From assembly GCA_963854835.1 (NCBI GenBank), contig OY978526.1:45219140-45283139 (forward strand): 64,000 nt of DNA. Reading direction: 5' to 3'. Below, piece after piece: positions 1 to 9,320 of this stretch. The notes below the pieces were generated by a model. The model saw only the letters and a program-made list of their open reading frames with translations, had not been told where the DNA came from and searched no databases. Position numbers and translations under genes: made by a program. Position 1 is the first letter of the stretch; each line of letters opens with the position of its first letter. Source of the stretch: Megamerina dolium (taxonomy: Eukaryota; Arthropoda; Insecta; Diptera; Megamerinidae).

Positions 1-349
1 TACGATGAAAGAAATGTTGTATGCAAATTATTCTGTGAAAAATACGCATCCTATTCCTTATTTTATTACTTGCTGCAAATTAAAGAAAAATTATGTATAA
101 CACACCAAGTTAATTTGGTGCACGTGAACATGCTTAATGAATTACTTATAACTAAATTTGATGATAAAAATAATATATGTATGTATGTATGTACGTTCAA
201 AGATGGAAGAAAAAGGGGAAAAGACCACTCAGGCCGACCTCGGTGTTACGGCACGGCACGGCTACACAAGCAATGAGGATATTAAAACATTGATGATAAA
301 CCGCACCATTCTTCCTCGCTTTTAGTCCCCTTTATCAACTAGAGCGATT
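1..349. other. Flank downstream of the kuk-like gene, no gene seen
   Basis: AT-rich sequence with a short ATGT microsatellite near 176-194. The only open frame (70-276, 68 codons) is low-complexity and recognisable as nothing. It probably holds the 3' UTR and polyadenylation region of the minus-strand gene that stops at 350. Confidence 0.5.
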
Positions 350-2098
350 TTACATAATATTACAACGTTTGTTTTTTCCAGTGGTGCCAACAATTGGTGT
401 TTCTGTAATTTTGATTCCATCTGTATCATCAACTTCCATATCAGGAACATCCTTCGAATCAGGGTATTTGTCATCGTACTCTTTAGAATCGAAAATTCCT
501 TCTGTCGATTTAATATCATCCTTTGCTGTCGAATTATTTATCTGCGCTTCAACACCAGATTCTCCATTCTTCTCCTGACCACCGACAGTAACATCATTAT
601 CGATTTCTTTACCCATTGATGGTACCTCCTCCTCAATTGATATACCTGACACATTTTGCACTTCATCCTCATCCTCTGCAACGATAGCGTCAGCATTTTT
701 ATCGTGGGTTTTCATTGGAGTACTGCTCGTATGAATCGAAGTCCTCGAGAAGCGTGATCGTAAAAGTGATAGTGGGGAAGCGACAGCACTGAAGAAACCA
801 TGCACATCTAGACGGACGCGCTTGGGCGGCGAGAGTGTATCATTTTGTAATTCCATGGTGGATTGTGGTGGTGGTGTAGTGCGTTCACGTTTGCGTCCAC
901 GTCCGAAAAAGGAAAATGACGAGTTATTCGGTACCTCTGAGCCGACGGTGACATTGAGGCTGGTATTTGTGTTTGAGGTGACATCCAGTTCGGTATTTAT
1001 ACGACGATACGATTCACGAAATTGTACATTAGTCTGAAAACGGGATGGCGTATAGTCTGAAATTGGACGTATACTACGACGTCCTGCAATCTGCGTGAAT
1101 GAACGTGGGCAATTGTTACGATCGGGTGAACGACCCCGTTCCATCGTCATTTGTATATCAGACTTGGGAACCATGAATCGTTTGTTACTGTTACTAGCTG
1201 TCACCTTACCCGGAGTTGATGTGGCTGTTGGATTGTTGTTGGTAATAGAACTGAGCGGTAGTGGTGGTGGTAATGCAACGGATGCTTTTATTGGGGAAGT
1301 ATTACACAGGAGCGGTTCCATTTCGAAGTCATCGATTGCACAAGTGATTGTCACTTTTTTTGGAGTAGTGGTAGTACTTGTCTTTCCCGGTGCAATATCC
1401 ACAGATTTTTTCGGCGTAACCGTTGTGCTTTTGCCTTCAGTATTTACCACGAGTCTTTTGGGAGTAGACGGTGAAGACTTTGACCCAACTGCCTCATCTC
1501 TTTCTTGCTTTTTATTGTCTTTTGTTGTCTCATCATCTATTGCTTTCTTCTCAATTTCCTTCTCTTTCTTCTCATCGTTACTAAGTGGTTGTTGCTCCTT
1601 TTCCTTTTGCTCATCTTTCGTCAACTTTTCAACTCTACTCTCATTTTTGTCCTTCTTCTCGTCTTTACTTGGTGTTGACTTATCATTGGTTTTCTCCTTC
1701 TTTTCCTTTGTAGCACTGTCATTACCATTTTGTTGCTTACTATTATCCTTACTGTTAGACGAGCTACTCCTTCCAACACCATTCTGACCTTTTTTATCCT
1801 CATTCTTGTCGGCTTTCTTCGGTGTTTCATTATTAGCAGCTTGAAGCTTCTTTTCCGCATTGATTTGTTTCTGTGTTAATTTAGGCGTTGCTTCCTTTAC
1901 TTCAACAGCTTGTTGCGGTTCAAGTTTTTGATTTGCATTACCTGCAGATTTATCCACTTTTGTATTTGCATTGGTTGTATTGCCGTTTGGTCCTTGCGAT
2001 TGTTTGTTTAATTGTTGATGTTGTTGTTTAGCACCAGTGCTTCCGCTCAATGAGAGAGGAGTACGTCGTCCGTGCTGTGGGGTTGCTTTTGTAGACAT
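350..2098 (-). CDS. kuk: Kugelkern-like nuclear envelope protein (CaaX-box, Lys-rich), 582 aa
   Basis: A single uninterrupted 582-codon frame on the minus strand. Seen: a basic, Ser/Thr/Gln/Asn-rich start; a long Lys/Glu/Asp-rich stretch (about residues 60-215) likely to form charged helix or coiled coil; two basic clusters resembling nuclear localisation signals, GRKRER (about 398) and PPKRVRLD (about 425); an acidic C-terminal third; and the terminal tetrapeptide CNIM, a CaaX box predicting farnesylation. Known: Drosophila Kugelkern is an inner-nuclear-membrane protein of about 570 aa with an NLS, coiled coil and CaaM end that shapes nuclei at cellularisation. The architecture and length match, but I cannot align the proteins here, so the name is an inference; a lamin-like or other prenylated nuclear protein is the alternative. 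The start is the first ATG after an acceptor-like AG at 2157-2158, suggesting a spliced 5' UTR. The antisense frame at 1095-1787 is a compositional shadow. Confidence 0.6.
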   Translation of the reverse strand: MSTKATPQHGRRTPLSLSGSTGAKQQHQQLNKQSQGPNGNTTNANTKVDKSAGNANQKLEPQQAVEVKEATPKLTQKQINAEKKLQAANNETPKKADKNEDKKGQNGVGRSSSSNSKDNSKQQNGNDSATKEKKEKTNDKSTPSKDEKKDKNESRVEKLTKDEQKEKEQQPLSNDEKKEKEIEKKAIDDETTKDNKKQERDEAVGSKSSPSTPKRLVVNTEGKSTTVTPKKSVDIAPGKTSTTTTPKKVTITCAIDDFEMEPLLCNTSPIKASVALPPPLPLSSITNNNPTATSTPGKVTASNSNKRFMVPKSDIQMTMERGRSPDRNNCPRSFTQIAGRRSIRPISDYTPSRFQTNVQFRESYRRINTELDVTSNTNTSLNVTVGSEVPNNSSFSFFGRGRKRERTTPPPQSTMELQNDTLSPPKRVRLDVHGFFSAVASPLSLLRSRFSRTSIHTSSTPMKTHDKNADAIVAEDEDEVQNVSGISIEEEVPSMGKEIDNDVTVGGQEKNGESGVEAQINNSTAKDDIKSTEGIFDSKEYDDKYPDSKDVPDMEVDDTDGIKITETPIVGTTGKNKRCNIM

Positions 2099-4060
2099 AA
2101 TTTAGGCCTTTGTCCTTTCTGGTTTTCTGTGCAAGATTGTTTTATAGGTGTTTCACCTGAAAATGTAGAAATTCAATCAGCATGTTAATATTCAATGGGT
2201 ATAACGGATAGTACATATGACAAATATCCAGGTATAACGTTTTAAGAGACAATTTCTTTAAAATTGGTTCTTTCGCGTATACATCTAAATATTTTCTAAT
2301 TATTTAAATGGAATTCAAAAGTCTGATGTAGTCAATATCTGTGTTTGCTTAATTTTGAATTTAATGAATCGGAGAAAAATTTATATGTAAATCCACGAAA
2401 AAAGATATCAAATATTTGAGCTTACAACGGTATTCACTGACATGTTTCTTATGACGATGATTTTTTATGTTTTTTGTCTAGATTACAGATTATAGCGAAT
2501 TATAGGATTCTTCACTAAATTCAAATCATTTTTGTACAATAAGGTTATGAATAGGAAGTAAAGAAAACCTTAAACTCTTTAGCTTTTGCTAACGAAAAAC
2601 AATATGAATGCTTTAAAAATCACTATGCAATATTGCATTTATCGTATCGCACAAAATTATGAACAAAACAAAAACCGAATAGTAAATCTAATGACGATGT
2701 AAAACTGGAAAACTGCAATTTAAACCAAAGAGCATAAATAAAGAAAAATAAAACAGCTCCATAAAATGAGAGATGAAAAAAAATATATACTATCAATTGA
2801 GTGCAAATTAATGCACATTCTTCCGCCGACACATATACATGCATACACTTATGTACACACGATACGATGCAACAAATGGATACAGTAGACGGAAAGATTG
2901 ACAAATAGCATAGGACAACAATAAATAAACCTATAAATAAACACTTTCAAAACCAATATTAAATGCGAACATAGAGAAATTTATGCGCAAACAGGTATTT
3001 ATGCTACCTTATATTGTACCCAATGCAGCAGAATTACATTGAAATGAATATATGGCAAATAAGCCTTTCCATATCAACTTTAATCAATGTTTAGAGCGAA
3101 TAAACATTCTCTCAATTGTGTGCCCCAATCGCGCTCTATAAAAATATATGCATATATTAACAAAATTGTTCAAATATGCTGCAACTTAAAACAGTGTTGT
3201 ACTATTAGCTCTTTAGTGGCATTGTGTTCAATTATAGAAAAATCAAGCCGAGCGTTTATGCGCATACTCGTCAACTGCGACTATCATGGCCGCTTAATAA
3301 AGTACAAATTCTTTCCATTTGTCAGATTGTGATAAAAATAAGATAGTTATAAAAAATAGCGTTGTTCTTGTTGCTGCTGCAGCAATAGCATTACTACTAG
3401 CATCAAATTTTCCAAATCAATGTAGTACTGTTGATTTGTGTATTCTACATTCAAGTAGCTCCGAAAAGCTGTCCTCTATAAGGTTATTAAACTTTAGGAA
3501 CATAATAAACATATTGGTATTGGTATCTACCAAAAGTAAAGAAAATGGAAACGTTTGCTGTGATGTTCATAAAGCAAGTAAACGTCACGAGCTGATTATT
3601 AATTACACACAAGATCAAAGCACGAGTCTTATCCACGAACTCGAGTTTATGGATACACAATTTCTGTGTGGAAAATGTGGGTGCCTAGTATATTACAATA
3701 TTTCTTATTGCACTATTGATAAAATATCCGTTTCAATAAAAAAAAAAAAAAAAGAGTTTAATATATACACAATAACCGCCACTGTACTCCATAGCAATAC
3801 AGAATAGTGTCGCGTATACTTTTTTAAAATGGCGGTTGCAGTTTTCTTCCTAGTTAATGTTGAATATTCCACGCTATCAATTCGTACAGTTCTTACAAAT
3901 TCATTTTCTTTTAATTAAAAGAACATACTTATATGTAGAAATATGAATGCACTTTTAAAGTTTCAATATACCCTGTAAATTACTTATAGAAATCTCAAAT
4001 GCTTTCGAATTGCATTACAAAATACAAATTTTCAAATTATAAACAAATAGCGGAACATAC
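2099..4060. other. 5' UTR and probable first intron upstream of the kuk-like gene
   Basis: AT-rich, with no recognisable coding sequence. On the minus strand a pyrimidine tract followed by CAG (AG at 2157-2158) is a plausible splice acceptor 58 nt before the kuk-like start codon. A run of about 15 A lies near 3740-3755. A plus-strand 162-codon frame at 3319-3807 runs through that A tract and shows no domain; I regard it as chance. Confidence 0.4.
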
Positions 4061-4217
4061 GCGACCACACTTCACCACGGACTCTCTGAGAACTAAACGC
4101 CCATTTGCTGTTGCCGTCATCTCCATATAAAATGAACTTCTGCCGCAGCTTGCACTTTAGTGGTGGGTAACGATGCGTTGTGTTATTGCGCTGATAAACG
4201 TACTTCACATAATACAT
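4061..4217 (-). other. Candidate 5' exon (minus strand) with GTATGT donor
   Basis: This minus-strand segment is less AT-rich than its surroundings, is open from 4217 to the donor, and is followed at 4060-4055 by the strong splice donor GTATGT. Splicing to the acceptor at 2157-2158 would give a 1.9-kb first intron for the kuk-like gene. It could be a 5' UTR exon, an alternative N-terminal exon or an unrelated gene. The encoded peptide is not recognisable. Confidence 0.3.
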
Positions 4218-4510
4218 TAACGCAATTTTACAAATATTTCTAAAATATAAAATCAGAGACTTTAGAATATAGAGATATCCCAGTATTAAAAAGCGGCGTT
4301 TTAACGTAAAGTATCACGAAGAAATATTGGCAACTTTTTAAATCGAAACCAAACAGTAATCGAATTTGAGAAAAAAGTTGATGACAGTTCGTGAAGTAGC
4401 GCTTTAGAAATTTTTCATTTTGTTTACATGTCATTCTTCTTTTACATTTTCGTGGTGATTTGTTAACGATTTTATGATTGCAAACCACTTTCTCTCATGA
4501 AACTCAAGAT
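4218..4510. other. AT-rich spacer before gypsy copy 1
   Basis: No gene seen. Short minus-strand frames here overlap the LTR remnant and look like chance. This is a candidate promoter region for the minus-strand exon at 4061-4217. Confidence 0.3.
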
Positions 4511-4668
4511 AGTTGATTAAATATATTTTTGCTGTATATAGTTGTACAAAATAAGTGTTACATTTATTATTGACAGAATCCAGTAATCGAACAAGGTAGA
4601 TTCGAGTAGAATAAACGTTCACAAAATAAAAACGTAACAATTGGTGTCAGAAGTGGGATTCTGGTAAA

Positions 4669-5702
4669 ATGGTGCAAATTGACCAACTAAGAATGGACCA
4701 GCTTAAAAAGCTGTTGGTAAAGATGAATCTATTGTCATCAGGCGCAAAGGTGGAACTGCTGGTGAGGCTAAGGCAAGCAGTGGAGGCTAAGGGTATTATT
4801 GTAGAAAAACATGAGTTCTTTGAGGAAGTCGAGATACATGGAATTGTGCACGCTGAAGAAGAGAGCAAGACAGATTCGAGAGGTCAACTCATGGATTTCA
4901 AGGAAACCTTGATGCAACAGCTACAAGAAAATGCGTCTAGCCATGAAGGCGCTATTAGTGAATTGCGCACGGAAATTGAAGGAAATGCATCTCGCATTGA
5001 CTGCAGACTTCAAGAACATTCGCCACGCCAAGAGGGCGTTATTAGTGAATTGCGCATGGAAATTCAGGAAAGTGAGGCTTGTCAAGAACACGTCATTGAA
5101 AATCTACAAAAAGGAATTGAACTCAGATTTCAGGAAATTTTTGGTTCCATTAATAACAAAGTCACAGAACTGAAAGAACACGTGGATGAGTTAAATGATA
5201 AGCTGAAGGAACATGTCGACGGCTGGGAAGATATGTTGAAGAAATTAGAGCTCAACCAACTAAAAATAAACGGGCCATCTACATCAGTGATTAGAGAATC
5301 AAGTACAATCAAGCTAAAGCCGCGACATTTGATGGAACCACGCCATTCAACATCTTCAAACTTCAGTTGGAGACAACAGCTTCAAAGAATCAATGGGACG
5401 ATAGTGACAAGACCGCTGCTTTAATAGTGGTAAAGGGTAATGCGTCAGAAGTCGTGTAGATGGTTCCAGAGAATGATCGTTGTAGTTATCAATCACTGAT
5501 GGCTACATTTCAGCGCAAATATGGAAATTTATATAAGAGTCAATTGCATCGAGTGGAATTAAGATCGCGAGTGCAACGGAGTAATGAGAGCCTTCAGGAA
5601 TTCGCTTCCAATATTGAGCGCTTATGTCATCTAGCGTTCTCCGGTGAGGATGCACAAATTCTGGGTAAGATAAAGAAACAAGTATCCATTGGAAATTGCA
5701 CG
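4669..5702 (+). pseudogene. Broken Gag of copy 1 (SAP domain, coiled coil, part of capsid)
   Basis: The first 251 codons are open and hold the SAP-like motif (about residues 8-42) and a coiled-coil region. A frameshift near 5325 breaks the capsid start, and a stop precedes 5460. The frame resumes at 5460-5705 in capsid and then, at the sequence SGEDAQ, jumps directly into protease sequence through a deletion that took the rest of Gag, the CCHC knuckle and the protease DTGA site. The junction lies in a short shared cggtga-like motif, suggesting microhomology-mediated loss. Confidence 0.85.
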
Positions 5703-6037
5703 TGAATTCATTGTGGCCGACATCATCAATGACGTAATAATTGGTGTTGATTTTATGATAGACATCAATTTGAACCATCACCGAGTCCATGGAGTTCACC
5801 AGTTGTGCTGGTAAAGAGAAGGATGGAAGTACTCGATACTATGTGGATTACAGAAAGCTAAATGATATAACGAAAAAATACAGCTATCTACTGCCAAGAA
5901 TCGATGACACTCTGGACACGCTATCTGATACCAAGTGGTTCTCAACTCTTGATCTGCAAAGTGGCTACTGGAAAGTGGAGCTTGGTAAGGAGTACAAAGA
6001 GAAAACACCTTTCAGTATTGTCGATGGCAATTTACAA
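5703..6037 (+). pseudogene. Pol remnant of copy 1: protease tail joined to RT fingers
   Basis: A second deletion joins protease sequence (ending near 5766) to the RT segment containing VDYRKLNDI and LDLQSGYW, open at 5789-6040. RT is then interrupted by the MITE. The same junction is present in copy 3. Confidence 0.8.
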
Positions 6038-6514
6038 TAGCTCCATTCTTTTGTAAGCGAGTTGCAAAAGAACATAAACACACATATAACTTTCCTTTTA
6101 CTTAAATATAATTTCCTTTTAGTTACTTAGCAATGCTGGTGGTATATATGGCTGTTCGTGAAATTTATAAACAAAATAAAAACTAAAAAGAAAATTCTGC
6201 GGAATCTGTGGTAAATATATTTGTTTATTTAAAATATATTTTTATTTGCACTTGCTTTATTTTGCTTATTTTTGTTTATATTTACAATAATTTGACGTGT
6301 TGTTGAAATTTCGCAAGCACATTCCAGTAGTCTATTCACAATAGTGCTGTTTTTTTTACTTTCCAACACTATAACTCAGGGCGATTAAAATATAAACAAC
6401 TTCAATTGAACTCGGTTAAAATAGACGATGTTGCTTATTTTTGTTGTTGCTTTGCATGCTGTTCGGCAAATAAGTCAGTGTCTTTTGCAACTCGCGTGCA
6501 TAATAATGCGGCTA
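6038..6514. repeat. 477-bp MITE inserted in RT of copy 1
   Basis: Bounded by inverted ends: TAGCTCCATT... inward to GCGAGTTGCAAAAG on the left, and the complement of TAGCCGCATT... with the same GCGAGTTGCAAAAG on the right. RT codons flank it on both sides. It has no open frame beyond about 70 codons, so it is non-autonomous. The target duplication is not clear because the flanking RT has mutated; superfamily unassigned. The same insertion at the same place occurs in copy 3. Confidence 0.75.
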
Positions 6515-8530
6515 ATGATGCCATTTGGCTTATGCAATGCGCCAGCTACTTTCGAACGTTTGATGGAACGTCTACTCAGAGGACTACACTGGAAAACGTA
6601 CTTGGTGTACCTCTATGACTTTAACGTGATGGGAAAAGATTTTCACGACCTGGAAAGGTTGAAAGAAGTATTTGAGCGTATACAATCAGCACTGAATATG
6701 AAAAAGTGTTCACTCTTCAGGCGAAAAGTCTTGGTCATAAATAGCAACAGAAGGAGTACATACCGACCAGGAGAAAGTAGCAGCAGTCCAAGAATACAAT
6801 TATCGCCAGCAGTCTACATGAGTTTATAAGAAAGAACAAACTATTTGTGTGGGGCGAGGAACAACAGAAAACGTTCGAACAGCTGAAAGGAAGACTCTGT
6901 TCAGCACCAGTATTAGCGTATCCAGTACCTGGTCAAACGTTTCTGTTGGACACAGATGCGAGTGGCTTTGGAATAGGTGATTTGCTCTCTCAGATCATAG
7001 ATGGGCAAAAAAAAAAGTAATAGCATAATACAGTAAAATCCTGTCGAAGCCAGAAAGAAGCAACTGTGTCACTCGAAGAGAGTTGCTCGCAATACTGGAA
7101 TGTGTAAAGTATTTCCAAAAATACTTGTAGGTCAATCATTTCATCTATGAACTGACCACGCTGCGCTAAGGTAGTTATTACAATTTAAAAATCCAGAAGG
7201 ACAATTGGCGCGCTGGATTGAAAGGCTTCAGAGTAATGATTTTACATTTTACAATGGAATGTAAACATTGTTCTCGAGTGGAAAGCAAGGAGCGCATTGT
7301 TGACATACGACTTACGAATATCTTGCCGGAGGAGTCATGGACCACCGAACGAGTGCAAGAAGATCAGTGGAACGACCCAGATCTCATGAAGATTATAGAA
7401 TACAAGAATGGACGTACGCCCTGTCCGGCAAGAAATGGCTAAAGAGAGTCCAATAGCAAAGGCATACTGGGCGCAGTGGCAAAGTTTGCATTTGAGAGAT
7501 GGATGTCTATTCCGAGCATGGGAAAGTGAAGATGGAAAAATCACTAATGATCTCCTAGTGATACCCAAGGCAAGAATAAACGAAGTGATAGCTGAGTATC
7601 ATAATGGAGCTGAATGGATCCGTCGAGAAAATAAAAAAACGTATTTATTGAGTTGGATGCCATGACCATGTCGCTGATTGTATTCGGAAGTGTAAGCAAT
7701 GTGCAATGGCCAAAGGTCCCATTAAGAAAAGGTCGAGGTAAGATGCTCCAATACACCATATGTCCTCCATTTGAGCGAATTTCTATGGACATAGCTGGAT
7801 CATTTCCATTCCAAATCAAGAAGCTAGTACAGTTACGGATGTATTAGTCAACCAATGGATTACTCGTTTTGGTGTACCGATGGAGTTACACTCACACCAA
7901 GGTCGAAATTTCGAATCAGTTGTATTCCAAGAGATGTGCAGTATGTTGGGTATATACAAAACTCGTAAAACACCTTTGCATCCACAATCTGATGGCATGG
8001 TAGAACGATTTAACCGTACCTTGGAGGAATATTTGAGAAAAGTCGTAGATATATGCCAAAGAGACTGCGATGTACATATACCAATGTTCCTCATGGCATA
8101 TCGATGCGCACAACATGATACGACGGCTACTACACCGGCAATGGAAATTTTTGAAAGCGAATTAAGATGCCAGCTGATTTAAAATTTGCGGTCGCAACAC
8201 CAACGAGATCAACTGATTGTAAATACAATAGCGAAAAGCGGGAACAGTTGGATGAAGTACATCAATTCATCAGAGAGCGGTCGCAGATGATAAGCGATAA
8301 GATGAAGGCCAGCTATGACTTGAAATCAAATTCAAAAAGGTTCAATGAAAGAGAGCTTATAATTCTTCAACGATAGAAAGGCCTGTCCCCTAAGCTACCG
8401 ACTCATTGGGAAGGACTATATGAGATTATAGCAAAGATAAATGACGTAGTGTATCATATTCAAAGTGCCTGGAATAAAAGAGGGTCGTTTAAAGTAATGC
8501 ATTTGGAGCGACTTGCTCGGGACGAATAGC
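6515..8530 (+). pseudogene. Pol remnant of copy 1: RT palm, RNase H, integrase
   Basis: Fragments in all three frames: RT after the MITE (FGLCNAPATFERLMER, then YLYDF where intact copies have YLDDI, so the catalytic double Asp is lost), RNase H (DTDASG near 6955), the integrase zinc region with the second His segment rewritten, and an integrase core with HSH in place of HSD near 7893. Many frameshifts and stops. It is older-looking than the matching part of copy 3. Confidence 0.85.
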
Positions 8531-8632
8531 AGGGCAGTGTAACGAGTATCTATGGTAATAGTAAATATCAAAAATAATGATAGCATCGAAAAGACTGTAA
8601 ACTAAAAGACGATAACCAGAACAAGCCAACAA

Positions 8633-8853
8633 GTCCCCATATACATACGAAGACATTTGTATGAAAAACCGTGTTCAATTTTCTTTTGATGTTTCGTTCG
8701 AGCTTACACGAGCAAAAACATTTATCGGAGACATACGAGCTCGTTTATAATGTTTCTTAATGTTTTACATTACGAATTACAAACAAAATATTTTTCGTGT
8801 CCAAAGAAACGATTTCTACGCTATGATTTGTTAACTCTGGTTAATTATAATAT
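8633..8853. other. Short AT-rich spacer between copies 1 and 2
   Basis: No gene. It ends in ATAT (8850-8853), the target site of the next insertion. Confidence 0.6.
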
Positions 8854-9291
8854 TGTAACGAGTATCGATAGTTGATTACTCATCACTATTGTGACTGACT
8901 CTATTGGCAGCATCGAAACGAATGTCAACAAAAAGAAATAAGCGATAACCAGAACAAGCCAACGAGAAAGGAAGAGAAGAATCTCGATAAAGGAAGATTC
9001 TGGGGTGTTGCCAACAGAGTATAAATAGAGCCAGTGTTGAGTATTGACAATCAATCTAATTCCGAACGTGATTGCGAAAACATTTATACAGAGGCAAAAG
9101 TTGCAAGTACATTTAAGTGTTATAGTAAATAGTTGATTGTAAACAGTGTTGATTGTAAATAGAGATTATTAAATAAATTGTTGCTGTATATAGTTGTACA
9201 AAATAAGTGTTGCAGTTATCATTAACAGAATCCAGTGATCGAACAAGGTAATTCAAATAGAATTAAACGTTCACAGAATAAAAACGTAACA
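8854..9291 (+). repeat. 5' LTR of copy 2 (LTR A), 438 bp
   Basis: Begins TGTAACGAGTATCGATAG and ends CGTAACA, with TG...CA ends, a TATAAATA box near 9019 and AATAAA signals near the end. ATAT flanks it at 8850-8853. Confidence 0.93.
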
Positions 9292-9293
9292 AT

Positions 9294-9313
9294 TGGTGTC
9301 AGAAGTGGGATTC
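9294..9313 (+). promoter_or_regulatory. Primer binding site, tRNA-Leu type
   Basis: TGGTGTCAGAAGTGGGATTC begins two bases after the LTR end and complements the 3' end of animal tRNA-Leu (CCA plus acceptor and T arm). This is where minus-strand cDNA synthesis would start. Confidence 0.85.
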
Positions 9314-9320
9314 TGTAAAG

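Larger units (their letters stand above)
4511..8632 (+). mobile_element. Gypsy family copy 1, defective derivative
   Basis: A truncated 5' LTR (4511-4639) is followed by the tRNA-Leu primer site (from 4642), a Gag start, pol remnants and a short, diverged 3' LTR fragment (8538-8632). Two internal deletions removed the Gag knuckle, the protease active site and the N-terminus of RT. A 477-bp MITE sits inside RT at 6038-6514. Copy 3 shares the deletion endpoints, the MITE and several point changes, so both descend from one defective ancestor. Copy 1 cannot make any complete retroelement protein. Confidence 0.9.

Noticed and set aside
176..194. ATGT repeats and other short tandem repeats as a possible CRISPR or satellite
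   Set aside because: Simple microsatellites; no spacer-repeat periodicity, and the DNA is from an animal.
1095..1787. 230-codon plus-strand frame with hydrophobic look
   Set aside because: Antisense of the Lys/Glu-rich part of the kuk-like gene; AAR and GAR codons reversed give Phe, Leu and Ser runs.
3319..3807. 162-codon plus-strand frame
   Set aside because: Crosses a poly(A) tract, has no ATG context or domain, and sits in AT-rich DNA between genes.
4240..4640. Two minus-strand frames of 82 and 69 codons
   Set aside because: Overlap an AT-rich spacer and the LTR remnant; no domain or splice pattern.
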